64,000 nt of DNA from Bog-159 sp049511415 (GTDB lineage Bacteria; Acidobacteriota; Terriglobia; Bryobacterales; Bryobacteraceae), in contig JBEKYC010000006.1 of the NCBI GenBank assembly GCA_049511415.1, forward strand, positions 124,001-188,000. The letters run 5' to 3'. This document shows positions 16,884 to 25,159 of the stretch, one piece after another. The notes below the pieces were generated by a model. The model was not told the DNA's origin. It ran no database searches and saw nothing but the letters and a program-made list of their open reading frames with translations. Each line of letters begins with the position of its first letter. Positions within the stretch are counted from its first letter, which is position 1. The position numbers were made by a program, and so were the translations under genes.

Positions 16884-18358
16884 GTTGGCCGCTCAGAGAG
16901 CAGATCCAAGACAGCCTCGCTGGGCTCCAGGTCTTCCGGGTGGGGCGGTAACAGGGCGCCCGCTTGTAAGAGCTCCTGCACGGTTCCGACGTAATCGCCG
17001 GTGTCGCGGCGCCAACTGTTGCCGGAGCCGTATAACGCCCATCCCAGCGGCGTCCCCTCATGTGGACGACACTTTGGCTCGAGCGACGGGTGGAAGCGGA
17101 GAATCTCGCGGGTCATCCCGGCATTGCCGTTGTAGCCGGCCCAATGGAGCGCGGTGGCGCCCAGATCGCCCAAGCTATCGACCGGCCAGCCAGCCTCCAG
17201 CATTAAGCGGACCGCCGGTGTGTTGTTGTTTTGAGCTGCGTCCGGCAGCTTCCGCGGCTCCTGGGATGATAGGTGGTGGACGGCATCCGGATGCTTGGAG
17301 AGGAATTCGTGGAACACGGCTTCGTCACCCAGCTCACATGCCAGCGCCAGCTTGAGGTCCTCCGGAGTGTTGCGCATCAGCAACTGGAAGACTTCCTCGT
17401 GATCGAAATCGCGCGCAACCGCGTGCGCGGTGCGGTGGGCGCCTAGCGTCCAGATATAGATACTGCCGCCCGCACGCGGATCTTGTTTCGGAAACCATTC
17501 TTCGGAAACGCTGGTGCGGATGCACGCCGGGTCGGCATTCAGGCGCCGTAGGACCAGATCCGCATCGCCTAGCGCGGCCGCCATTAGGATGTCCGTGTGG
17601 CATCCGCGGGACACCAGATAACGTGCCACGTCCTGGCGATCATGCGGGTAATGCCGCTTCTGCATGACGCGCAGCATATACTGCGCCGGCGTGGATTCGT
17701 GATCCACATCACGCGCATCGATCCGGGCGTGGTGCGCCAGCAGGAACTCTGCGATCTCCACCGTGGCGGCGAAGTGCAAGGGCGTCTGGCCATCGCCGCC
17801 GCGGGCGTGAACGACCTCCGGATCAACCGCCACCATATTGCGGAGTTCCGGCAGCATACCGAGCCGCGCGGCTGCGTGCGCGTCCAACACGGCGCCGCGC
17901 TCCATCAGAAATCCCAGCATGCTGGGATCGCAATCGTCTAGCACGCCGAAGCCGCCGGCCCACCACTCGGTGCGCTTGCGGATGTCGGCGCCGGCGCGCA
18001 GCAGCACGTCAATGGTCCGGCGGTCACTTCGTTGTACGGCGGCGAACAATGCATGTTGGCCAAAGCCGTAGTGGGGCATGGGATCGTCGATCTTCGCCCG
18101 CAGTGCGGGATGCCGCTGCAGGAGATCGTGGGCCCGCTCGGCGTCGCTGTCGCACACGGCGGCTTTCAACGCTTCGGCGGGGCTGAGGCCCAGCGACTCG
18201 ACGTGCAGCTTCAGCTTCGCCCAGGTGGCGAAACCGTATTCCTGGGCCAAGGCATGCTGCGCGTCGGCCAGTTTGCCCTGCGGCATAGCGCGGAGCAGTT
18301 CTTTGGCTTGTTTTTTGAGGTATTCGAGATTTGGTTTTTCAGGTAGCTGACGAGACAT
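16877..18358 (-). CDS. Ankyrin repeat protein
   Basis: A 493-residue cytoplasmic protein (no signal peptide). The N-terminal 'LEYLKKQAKELLRAM' helix plus 'GFATWAKLKLHVES' is a module commonly found ahead of bacterial ankyrin repeats. Repeats follow, for example 'GQHALFAAVQRSDRRTIDVLLRAGADI', 'GQTPLHFAATVEIAEFLLAHHARID', 'GATALHWAGYNGNAGMTREIL' and 'EGTPLGWALYGSGN'. AGGAGG sits upstream of the ATG at 18358. It converges with the kinase gene, overlapping its last 7 bp. It is probably a protein-binding scaffold; partner unknown. Confidence 0.88.
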   Translation of the reverse strand: MSRQLPEKPNLEYLKKQAKELLRAMPQGKLADAQHALAQEYGFATWAKLKLHVESLGLSPAEALKAAVCDSDAERAHDLLQRHPALRAKIDDPMPHYGFGQHALFAAVQRSDRRTIDVLLRAGADIRKRTEWWAGGFGVLDDCDPSMLGFLMERGAVLDAHAAARLGMLPELRNMVAVDPEVVHARGGDGQTPLHFAATVEIAEFLLAHHARIDARDVDHESTPAQYMLRVMQKRHYPHDRQDVARYLVSRGCHTDILMAAALGDADLVLRRLNADPACIRTSVSEEWFPKQDPRAGGSIYIWTLGAHRTAHAVARDFDHEEVFQLLMRNTPEDLKLALACELGDEAVFHEFLSKHPDAVHHLSSQEPRKLPDAAQNNNTPAVRLMLEAGWPVDSLGDLGATALHWAGYNGNAGMTREILRFHPSLEPKCRPHEGTPLGWALYGSGNSWRRDTGDYVGTVQELLQAGALLPPHPEDLEPSEAVLDLLSERPTH

Positions 18359-18514
18359 GTACTCCTCCTTCTATTGGCCCGGTGTCCGCTTTTTCGGGCA
18401 GAAGAGAAGCAATGCTCAATGCTGCGATAGGAATGCAGGCGGGATAGTCCCTTTCCGCGGACGGGTGGCAACCTGGTTTGCAGCTTTCAATATACCAATG
18501 ATTGGCGCAGGGTG

Positions 18515-19087
18515 CTATGCGGAGTGCAGAACTTCTTCCAGCAGATCCGTCACTTTCAGGTATGCGGCCCAGCGGTTCAGATACTCGAGATCCAGGCGGC
18601 CGGCTTGTACCGCGACGATGCCTCGCACATCGTTCCACTGGCGTTCGGAGACTTCGCCGCCGGAGCGGTACCAGACCAACTTCATGAGCAAGGTGTCTTC
18701 GGCGGTAGCTACGGGCACGAGGGCTGTGTCGCTGTCCAACACGACATCCTTCATCACACGCCGTGAGAACTGCCTTTGCTGGTACGCATCCCGGAGCAGC
18801 GGGAAAATATCAAATTTGTAACTGCTGGCGAAATGGATCAGATTAAAGGATCGCTGCGCATACAATGCTTCGCGGATCATCCCGGCGTCTGCGTAAAAAT
18901 CGGGCCCCAGTTCGCGCACCAGACGCGGGATCTGATCGGATGCAATATCGGCTACCAGGTCAACATCAAACGAAGTCCGGTAGATACCGTGTATGCCGCT
19001 GGCAGTTGAGCCGACGACGAGATATGGGATACCGCTGCGGCTGAGGGCCTCGACCAGTTGCCGGAACGCTGCGGCAAGACGGCTCAC
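18515..19087 (-). CDS. Nucleotidyltransferase-fold protein (AbiEii/MNT-like)
   Basis: A 190-residue protein with a pol-beta-type core: 'IPYLVVGSTASGIHG' (GS motif, about residues 20-34) and 'DVDLVADI' (two acidic residues about 12 residues on), then 'FDIFPLLRDAYQ' where the third acidic residue is expected. It resembles the putative nucleotidyltransferase toxins of the MNT/AbiEii class. The start overlaps the stop of the 87-residue gene upstream by 4 bp, giving a two-gene unit like HEPN/MNT or AbiE modules, although the partner is not a recognisable HEPN or AbiEi protein. Confidence 0.68.
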   Translation of the reverse strand: MSRLAAAFRQLVEALSRSGIPYLVVGSTASGIHGIYRTSFDVDLVADIASDQIPRLVRELGPDFYADAGMIREALYAQRSFNLIHFASSYKFDIFPLLRDAYQQRQFSRRVMKDVVLDSDTALVPVATAEDTLLMKLVWYRSGGEVSERQWNDVRGIVAVQAGRLDLEYLNRWAAYLKVTDLLEEVLHSA

Positions 19088-19347
19088 ACGCCGTCCGCCG
19101 GGGACCAGCCGTACACGCGTTGCATGGTTTCCGGATCCAAGTGACGGGCGGCGGCCCGCAGCAAGATTGCGCGTTCATCCATGCCAGGATTCTGGCGGCG
19201 AATTTCAGCGCGCGCGGTATCGAAAACCATTTGATTCAGTTCCAGGATGCCAAGCAACTTCTCCTTGGCGCTCATGCGGCGCTGGCACTCGATAAAAACC
19301 GCGAGCGCGCGCGGATCGGTATCGGAATACCAGTCGGACCGCTGCAT
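19084..19347 (-). CDS. Small helical protein paired with nucleotidyltransferase
   Basis: An 87-residue protein that I do not recognise. It is rich in charged helices ('ALAVFIECQRRMSAKEKLLGI', 'DTARAEIRRQNPGMDERAILL', 'AARHLDPETMQRVYGW'). No signal peptide or membrane segment. Its translational overlap with the nucleotidyltransferase gene suggests it is the cognate partner (antitoxin or substrate-recognition subunit). Function inferred from context only. Confidence 0.55.
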   Translation of the reverse strand: MQRSDWYSDTDPRALAVFIECQRRMSAKEKLLGILELNQMVFDTARAEIRRQNPGMDERAILLRAAARHLDPETMQRVYGWSPADGV

Positions 19348-19352
19348 CTGTT

Positions 19353-20930
19353 CTATGGTACAACGCGAACGGCGTCCGGCTGCACGCCCGCGCCTGTTCG
19401 AAAGGGTGTTTGGGCGTTGCCCAGATCGTTGTTGACGAGGCGGATGCCGCGGCTGCGCGTGCCGGTTACATCCAGAAACACGGCGGTACCTGGCGCGGCA
19501 GTGGAGTTGCGGAGCGTGGCGCGCTCGACGTCGGCGAAAATGATGGCCGGAGCGCCGGCAGTTGCGGGACGCCCGCTAAAACCATCCAGTTCGACATCCT
19601 GGGCGTCTTCGAGACGCAGCGGGCTGCGCCATTTCTCCGACGCGGGTTTGTCCCAGGCAATCTCGACGTTGCGGAGACGCAGGTTGCGCGCCCAACGGAG
19701 CTGCATGGCCTGGACCGTTTTCTGCAACGGCGATTCGGGATCGTTCGAGACGAAGAGCTTGATGTTGTCCAGGGTGAGGCCGTCGAGCCAGCTATCGGGA
19801 TGGCCGTTGATGAGCGACGTCCCCATACCGTGCGCGATGACGTTCTGGATGACGATGTTGCGGATGGCGCCGGCGGGCGGCTCGTCCGGATGCGGCTGGC
19901 CGTCGACTTCGCTGCGGCGCTTGATATCGAAGTGGATGGGGTCGCCATCGCCCCACCAGAACCAATCGTGGCGGCGGCATTCAATGGTGAGGTTGGACAG
20001 CACCACGTCGCTGACGTATCCCTTGTCGAAGAGCATGAAGGCGATGCCGCGGTTGGAGTCGGTGATCACCGTGTTGCTGACGGTCACGTGGCGGATGCAA
20101 TTCATGTTACCGTCGCAGAACTTAAGGGCGCTGGAAGCGGAGGACAGGCGGCAGTTCGTGACGGTGATGTTCTCGCAGGGCAGCGCGGGGCCATAGATGT
20201 TGGAAGACCAGAGTACGATGGCGTCGTCACCGGTTTCGATGGTGCTGTTGGCGATGCGCACATCCTGGCAGCCATCGGGGTCGATACCATCGGCCCATAC
20301 AGCTTCCTTCAAGCTGGATTGGACGTAAACACCGTCGATGGTGAGGCGGCGACAGGCGTAAGGATTGATGGTCCAACTGCGGGAGCGGATGAAGGACAGG
20401 CCGGTGATGCGCACATCGGTGCAGTGCAGCAACAGGACGAGGTGCGGGTACATCTTCTCTTTGCCGAAGCCTTTGGGAAAGGACCGCATCAAGGGCTTGC
20501 CGAGAGCCTTGGCCAGCAGCATATTCTCGCGGATCAAGGCGTCGTCGAAATCGCCGTTGGGCTGCCAGATGTATTCCGCCTGGCCGTCGACCGTGCCGCG
20601 GCCTTCGAGGGTGATGTTGTCGAGGTTTTCGCCGTAGAGCAGGGCGGCTTTGTCGAAGGCTTTGCCGTCCAGTGAAGCATATAGCGTGGCGCCGGAATCG
20701 ATCCGGAGGCGGACGTGGCTACGCAGATGCAAAGTACCGGATGTATAGGCACCGGGCGGCAGATAGACGGTTCCGCCGCCGGCAGCACCCGCGGCATCGA
20801 GGGCCCTCTGGATGGCGGGGCGCGCATCGCTGGATTGCCGGCCGGTGGCGCCGTAGTCCTTCACGTCAAAAATGGCTTCAGCAGCGGGGAGCGGGCCGCC
20901 CAGCAGGAGGCAGACAAGGAGCAGGCGCAT
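19353..20930 (-). CDS. Glycoside hydrolase family 28 protein (polygalacturonase-like)
   Basis: A 525-residue secreted right-handed beta-helix enzyme that hydrolyses pectin-type polygalacturonans or related polymers. Signal peptide 'MRLLLVCLLLGGPLPAAEA', then the family opening 'FDVKDYGATG' and 'GGGTVYLPPGAYTSGTLHL'. The catalytic region reads 'WADGIDPDGCQDVRI...STIETGDDAIVLWS', containing the DG and GDD aspartates of GH28, followed by 'IRHVTVSNTVI', which supplies a strand near the family's basic residues. It is the last gene of a three-gene minus-strand operon with the Cys-rich and secreted proteins immediately upstream (3-bp gap to the first). Confidence 0.9.
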   Translation of the reverse strand: MRLLLVCLLLGGPLPAAEAIFDVKDYGATGRQSSDARPAIQRALDAAGAAGGGTVYLPPGAYTSGTLHLRSHVRLRIDSGATLYASLDGKAFDKAALLYGENLDNITLEGRGTVDGQAEYIWQPNGDFDDALIRENMLLAKALGKPLMRSFPKGFGKEKMYPHLVLLLHCTDVRITGLSFIRSRSWTINPYACRRLTIDGVYVQSSLKEAVWADGIDPDGCQDVRIANSTIETGDDAIVLWSSNIYGPALPCENITVTNCRLSSASSALKFCDGNMNCIRHVTVSNTVITDSNRGIAFMLFDKGYVSDVVLSNLTIECRRHDWFWWGDGDPIHFDIKRRSEVDGQPHPDEPPAGAIRNIVIQNVIAHGMGTSLINGHPDSWLDGLTLDNIKLFVSNDPESPLQKTVQAMQLRWARNLRLRNVEIAWDKPASEKWRSPLRLEDAQDVELDGFSGRPATAGAPAIIFADVERATLRNSTAAPGTAVFLDVTGTRSRGIRLVNNDLGNAQTPFRTGAGVQPDAVRVVP

Positions 20931-20933
20931 GGA

Positions 20934-21134
20934 TCAGGCAGGCACTTCGGGTTCCTGGGGCGGATTGTGTACGGTAGCCGTCTCGGTGACATGTTCACTG
21001 AGCGGCACTTCGCATTCGCAACAATCGCTGCAGCGCGCGCACTTCTGACACAGATGGTTGGCGCAGGTGTCTTTGGTGCACCAGACGCAGATGCGGGCGG
21101 ACTCCTCTCCGCAAATCGAGCAGTTAAATGGCAT
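20934..21134 (-). CDS. Small Cys-rich zinc-binding protein
   Basis: A 66-residue protein with five CxxC-type pairs in the first 45 residues ('CSICGE', 'CVWCTKDTCANHLC', 'CARCSDCCEC') plus one histidine in 'NHLC'. This looks like a double zinc-ribbon or B-box-like knuckle. An acidic, Pro-rich tail ends it. It sits between the secreted 184-residue protein (1-bp gap) and the GH28 gene (3-bp gap). Not recognised as a named family; possibly a zinc-dependent chaperone or regulator of its neighbours. Confidence 0.6.
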   Translation of the reverse strand: MPFNCSICGEESARICVWCTKDTCANHLCQKCARCSDCCECEVPLSEHVTETATVHNPPQEPEVPA

Positions 21135-21135
21135 G

Positions 21136-21690
21136 CTACTTTTTCTCCGTCTTCGGCGGCTGCTTGGCGAGGATACCGCGGCAGCGCTGGGCTTCGTGGT
21201 CCATTACGGCGCACTCCTGTTCTTTTTCGGCGGCTAGGTCGAGGATGTAGCGCTGGAAGCGCTCGCGATTGGCGCCGTTCTGCGCCATCTCGCTATTCAG
21301 CAGGTCGGCCACGGCGGGATTCCAGTACTTGCGGATGCCTTCTTCGATGGAGAGCAGGGTTTTTTCGAGGGATTGCATACGAAAGAAGGTGAGCAGATCG
21401 GCGGATACCTTCTCGGGCGAACTGGCCAGGGTCAGCGCCTCGGTGGCCAAAGCTTTGGACTGGATCTGGCTTTCCTTGAGTTGGTAGATGTAGGTATCCG
21501 GCGCGCCGTTCTTGGTCATGGCGGCGGCGTCGATCTGTTCGAGCACAGGGACCATGCGCTGGGCGTGGGCGGCGATTTCCTTTAGCACGGGGCGGATGTC
21601 CCAATCGGGCTCGACACCTTTGTCCTGAGCGGCGGCGCACAGGGCGACTGCGGCTAATAGCAGGAGTGCCCGGCAGGATGGCATACTCAT
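21136..21690 (-). CDS. Secreted helical protein of unknown function
   Basis: A 184-residue protein with a signal peptide ('MPSCRALLLLAAVALCAAAQ') and a predominantly helical body: 'RPVLKEIAAHAQRMVPVLEQI', 'YIYQLKESQIQSKALATEALTLA', and 'AAEKEQECAVMDHEAQRCRGIL' near the end with two Cys. I cannot name a family; the helical, periplasmic type occurs in other acidobacterial genomes. First gene of the operon leading to GH28. An ATG at 21684 is an alternative start giving a cleaner leader. Confidence 0.6.
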   Translation of the reverse strand: MSMPSCRALLLLAAVALCAAAQDKGVEPDWDIRPVLKEIAAHAQRMVPVLEQIDAAAMTKNGAPDTYIYQLKESQIQSKALATEALTLASSPEKVSADLLTFFRMQSLEKTLLSIEEGIRKYWNPAVADLLNSEMAQNGANRERFQRYILDLAAEKEQECAVMDHEAQRCRGILAKQPPKTEKK

Positions 21691-21746
21691 TCCAATCTAA
21701 CACTGGGAGCGAGCGGCGCGTTCCGGGATACAAGCAGCCGCCTGGG

Positions 21747-21863
21747 CTAAGGTGTCAGCCGCACTCCCATTAGCGAGCCGAGCACCTGGCGAAACGAGAT
21801 GGCCTCAGGAGTGGTCGGGTCCGTGATGCGGTCAAGGAAGAAGAAGCTCAATTCAGCCACAGA
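21747..21863 (-). pseudogene. C-terminal remnant of an unidentified gene
   Basis: Within the 232-bp gap upstream of the secreted-protein operon, the minus strand has a 38-codon open stretch with strong coding character. It contains 'ELSFFFLDRITDPTTPEAI' and 'SFRQVLGSLMGVRLTP', and ends in TAG at 21747. There is a stop just before it and no start codon, so it looks like the surviving 3' end of a deleted gene. I do not recognise the parent family. Confidence 0.35.
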
Positions 21864-21922
21864 TCAGAAGCGGGCAGAGGACGCGAGATCGTCTGCCCGC
21901 AGTACTCAGGTGTTGGCCTAGC

Positions 21923-24433
21923 TCAATGGACCGGGTGAGCGGGAACCGCCAAGGCGGTATGTACCGGCTTAGCAGCATGCCGCGCCGGCGGACGGTGATG
22001 CTGGACCAACTTGGCGGGTCTAGGCCGGCCGTTATCCGTCGGGATGGAGGCGGCTTGCGGTCGCCGTTCCAATGCTGCCCGGATCTGGCCGGCTGCGTGC
22101 GGCGAGGGACCTTTCTGGATCTTGCCGGTCAGATCAGCCATGCGGATATTTTCATATCCTTTGCGGCGCGCCACGATGCGGTAATCGAAAGCGATACTGG
22201 ACGCGCCGCCGCCGAGCTCATGCACCTCGAAACCGGAGGCTGTTTTATTGGTGACGTACAGGCCTTTACAATCTCCGTTGGGTGTCAGGAATACGCGGTA
22301 TTCGAGGCCCGTATTGACGGTCTGGGCGAAATCGGGATCCAGCGTGACAACGGTCGAGCCGTTGCGCAACTGGCCGCCGCCCATGTCTTCGAACCAGTTT
22401 TCGGGAGCTTGCACGGCGTACATCGCGACTTCCTTGTTGCCGCTGTTGGACAGAACGGCATGTCCGCCGACGGAGCCGCTGCATTGCAGATTGCCGCTGA
22501 CGAAGATATCGCAAAATCCGCCGAAGTCACTGTACGTGGCGACCACAATGGAGGTATCGGTGCTGTCTTCCTGATTCTCGACAAACAACGTGGCCACATT
22601 ACTGGCGTTGTTGTAAGCGGCAATCGCTTCGCTGTCGTCGGTGGTGGCCAGCACGCCGACTCCCGCCTTTGAGGTGCCCCACACGCCGGCAGGAACGATG
22701 TTTAGTTCGTTGCCCAGAACACTTTCCGCGGTGCCCACGCCAACTACGCCGATTCCCGCCGTACTCGCCGCGTCGCCATATACACCATAGGTCGAGCCGG
22801 TGGTGGATTGGTTGTAGCCATAGACGCCGTACCCGGAGCTGCTGCTATTGATACCGGCAACGGCATACGTCTCACCGCTGGTCGCGGTAGCAGTACCCTG
22901 CACACCGTATCCGGCAGGACTGGCGGTGGCGCCGACAACACCGTATGTGGTGCCGCTGGTCGCCGTGACGTTGCCCGATACGCCGATGCCGGAGGTGCTG
23001 ACGGACTTGCCGTACACCCCGACATTGTTGCCGGTGGCGTCCGTAGCCTGGCCTTCCACTCCGAATCCGGTAGCGCTGGCGTCCTTGCCGTAGACGCCAA
23101 TGGTAGTGCCGCTAGCGGCTGTAGCAGAGCCCTCGACGCCGTAACCGGTGGAGCTATCCGCCGAGCCAAAAATCCCGACTGTATCGCCGCTGGTGGCATT
23201 CTCATCACCTTCCACAGCAACTCCGTCGGTGCTCACGTTGGTGGCGTACACGCCAGCCGTATTTCCGCTCGTAGCATTGGCGTCTCCCTGGATGGCGTTT
23301 CCGCCGGAGCTGGCTGTTGCACCATAAACCCCGGTATTATCACCCGTGGTATCGGTAGCTTCACCATAGACGCCGAACCCTGAGTCGCCCGCCGACGAAC
23401 CATAGACGCCATAGTTGGTGCCCGACGTGGCGGTGGCACTACCATAGACGCCGAACCCGGTATCGCTATTGGCAGTACCGAGCACACCATTGGTGTCACC
23501 GCTGGCGGCTGAAGCATAACCCGAGATCCCTATTCCGCCGGAGCTGGCAGTGCTGCCCAACACGCCGACGGTGTTGCCGCCGGCCGCTGTGGCGACACCC
23601 GCCACGCCAGTGCCCGAGTCGCTATCACTAGTGCCGGCAACCCCAACGTTGTCGCCGGCGGTAGCTGTATTGGTTCCCTGCACGCCCACACCGGCATCGT
23701 CGGCCGTAACGCCAAGAATCGCGCTGGCAGAGCTATCCGACACGGAGAGCTTGTAAGTACTGGGAGCCACACCGATGCCTACGAGTCCGCTTTTCTGCTC
23801 AATTACCGAACTTCCCAGGGCGTCGGCCCCCGTCCAGACCGCGATGGCGCCGGCGGTGCCGCTGCCAGTTATGGTGGCGGGCTGAGCATTAGCGGATTTC
23901 CCGGATTCGGCAGATCCGGCTGGTCCGGCGGCTCGAGCCGATGCCTTGGCAATACCGCCCGGGCCAAAGCCTGCGGTTCCAGCCAAGGCATACGCGGATG
24001 CCGGAAGACCGCCCAGAGTTTCTGCGTCCACGGCTTTCAATGAATAGGGAACGCTGGTCATCAGCACGCGGGGACGCTCGGGCGTTCCCTGGGCCTGGAC
24101 ACTTAACCAACGCTGCCCGGAACCAAAAAGCTCGGCGGGTATGCCTTCGTTTTTGGCGGCGCCCAGCAACGCTGTATATTGGCCGTTGCTATCTGCTTCG
24201 ATATTCTGGGTTTCCATCCAGATCGGCGCGCCACCCTCCTGTTCCTCATAAACGGCAAAGGTCACCCCCACCATCCCAGTGAGGGGCTTGCCCCCATTGT
24301 CAATCAGTGTGCCGCTGAATTTAACCAGCCGCGGTACGGCAGTGGTTGCTTTAGCGGCGGGCTGCGCGAGAAGCGTCAAAGGGCAGCCGGTCACAAGCAA
24401 CACCGCACAACAGAGATCGCGAATACGTGTCAT
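21923..24433 (-). CDS. Secreted repeat protein with twelve 26-residue GVYG-type repeats
   Basis: An 836-residue extracellular protein. The ATG at 24433 has a GGGGGA stretch upstream and follows a TTG codon at 24439. After the signal peptide comes an N-terminal domain ('VKFSGTLIDNGGKPLTG' through 'VPYSLKAVDAETLGGLPASAYAL'), known from acidobacterial surface proteins. Residues about 248-559 are twelve gapless repeats of exactly 26 residues, for example 'GFGVYGEATDTTGDNTGVYG', probably a beta-solenoid with two 13-residue coils per unit. The C-terminal domain ('AENWFEDMGGGQLRNGSTVV' type region, 'YRVFLTPNGDCKGLYVTNK', 'FDYRIVARRKGYE') resembles receptor-binding tips of tail-fibre-like proteins. 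The tail is Pro/His-rich. Role probably adhesion or surface structure. Confidence 0.82.
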   Translation of the reverse strand: MTRIRDLCCAVLLVTGCPLTLLAQPAAKATTAVPRLVKFSGTLIDNGGKPLTGMVGVTFAVYEEQEGGAPIWMETQNIEADSNGQYTALLGAAKNEGIPAELFGSGQRWLSVQAQGTPERPRVLMTSVPYSLKAVDAETLGGLPASAYALAGTAGFGPGGIAKASARAAGPAGSAESGKSANAQPATITGSGTAGAIAVWTGADALGSSVIEQKSGLVGIGVAPSTYKLSVSDSSASAILGVTADDAGVGVQGTNTATAGDNVGVAGTSDSDSGTGVAGVATAAGGNTVGVLGSTASSGGIGISGYASAASGDTNGVLGTANSDTGFGVYGSATATSGTNYGVYGSSAGDSGFGVYGEATDTTGDNTGVYGATASSGGNAIQGDANATSGNTAGVYATNVSTDGVAVEGDENATSGDTVGIFGSADSSTGYGVEGSATAASGTTIGVYGKDASATGFGVEGQATDATGNNVGVYGKSVSTSGIGVSGNVTATSGTTYGVVGATASPAGYGVQGTATATSGETYAVAGINSSSSGYGVYGYNQSTTGSTYGVYGDAASTAGIGVVGVGTAESVLGNELNIVPAGVWGTSKAGVGVLATTDDSEAIAAYNNASNVATLFVENQEDSTDTSIVVATYSDFGGFCDIFVSGNLQCSGSVGGHAVLSNSGNKEVAMYAVQAPENWFEDMGGGQLRNGSTVVTLDPDFAQTVNTGLEYRVFLTPNGDCKGLYVTNKTASGFEVHELGGGASSIAFDYRIVARRKGYENIRMADLTGKIQKGPSPHAAGQIRAALERRPQAASIPTDNGRPRPAKLVQHHRPPARHAAKPVHTALAVPAHPVH
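22757..23692 (-). repeat. Twelve tandem 78-bp coding repeats
   Basis: The 936-bp block is exactly 12 x 78 bp, each unit coding for 26 residues of the pattern GxGVxG-x4-[AST]-x-G-[DNTE]-[NT]-x-GVxG-x6. No unit is shortened or lengthened. A thirteenth, diverged unit follows towards the C terminus. Confidence 0.85.
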
Positions 24434-24832
24434 TTTCAATTTCCCCCTACCAATTACCGCGGCGGGAACCTGAGAATACTCGATTTACGGGATATTTCCG
24501 CGGGTGGATGTGAGTCTAGCACCGGATTTCAAAATATAAAAGTCACAGGACGTATAGCACACGAAGTGGCAACGTCGGAGCTTCTTATCGGCCCGTATCG
24601 CGCCCCTTTATCGCGGAAAGATCCCCGGCCAAGATCGAGCCGCCGACGTGCTGGATGGGTCCACGCTCCAACTTGCGGTACTGCACTGACTGCTAGCGAT
24701 AAATACCTGACAACACTCTTTTTGTGCGCCGACAGAGTGCTTCGATGATCATCGCCGGGGTGGCAGTGATCAGCTCAGCCGAATCGGGTGACGCTGGAAC
24801 CACGACTAAGATCGGTTCTCAGAATCCGGGGC

Positions 24833-25145
24833 CTACCCGGGTGCGCCAGATGCCGGCAGGATCCTTACAAACGGGCCCAGCCCGACGGAAAAGCTGAAGA
24901 CCGTACTGCCACCGGAGGCGCGGTCTGGGATAGGCCGCCAGTGCCGGTTCACATTTGGAGGGTTGGGTAGCTTTAAACGGTCGTGAGCGTGCCCTCTGGC
25001 GTGATCCGGGAAACCGTGGAAAACCGTGCCGCCGTAGTTGGCCCCACCGCTCTGAGTGGTTCCAAATAAGACGCCACTGGAGGACTGGACCATCGTCCCG
25101 TATGGGCTACGCGATTTATCGGCAGCGGTAACTCTGATGATTATG
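24833..25145 (-). pseudogene. Remnant of a GloVer-repeat (TIGR03803-type) secreted protein
   Basis: The 720-bp gap between the repeat protein and the TPR gene has no intact gene. On the minus strand it keeps 'SPYGTMVQSSSGVLFGTTQ' and 'SGGANYGGTVF', the hallmark of the GloVer repeat (consensus SPYGTL-Q-dGnfYGTT-GG-n-GTVF). It also keeps 'TVFSFSVGLGPFVRILPASG', the linker that joins these repeats to the following Ig-like (IPT) domain in intact proteins. The two parts lie in one frame but are separated by unrelated sequence, and both ends are missing. The rest of the gap (24440-24830) shows nothing I can identify. Confidence 0.6.
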
Positions 25146-25159
25146 TTGGGGGAGTCTGG

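Noticed and set aside
22757..23692. Regular 78-bp repeats as a CRISPR array
   Set aside because: They are an open reading frame with conserved codon positions and no unique spacers; they encode 26-residue protein repeats.
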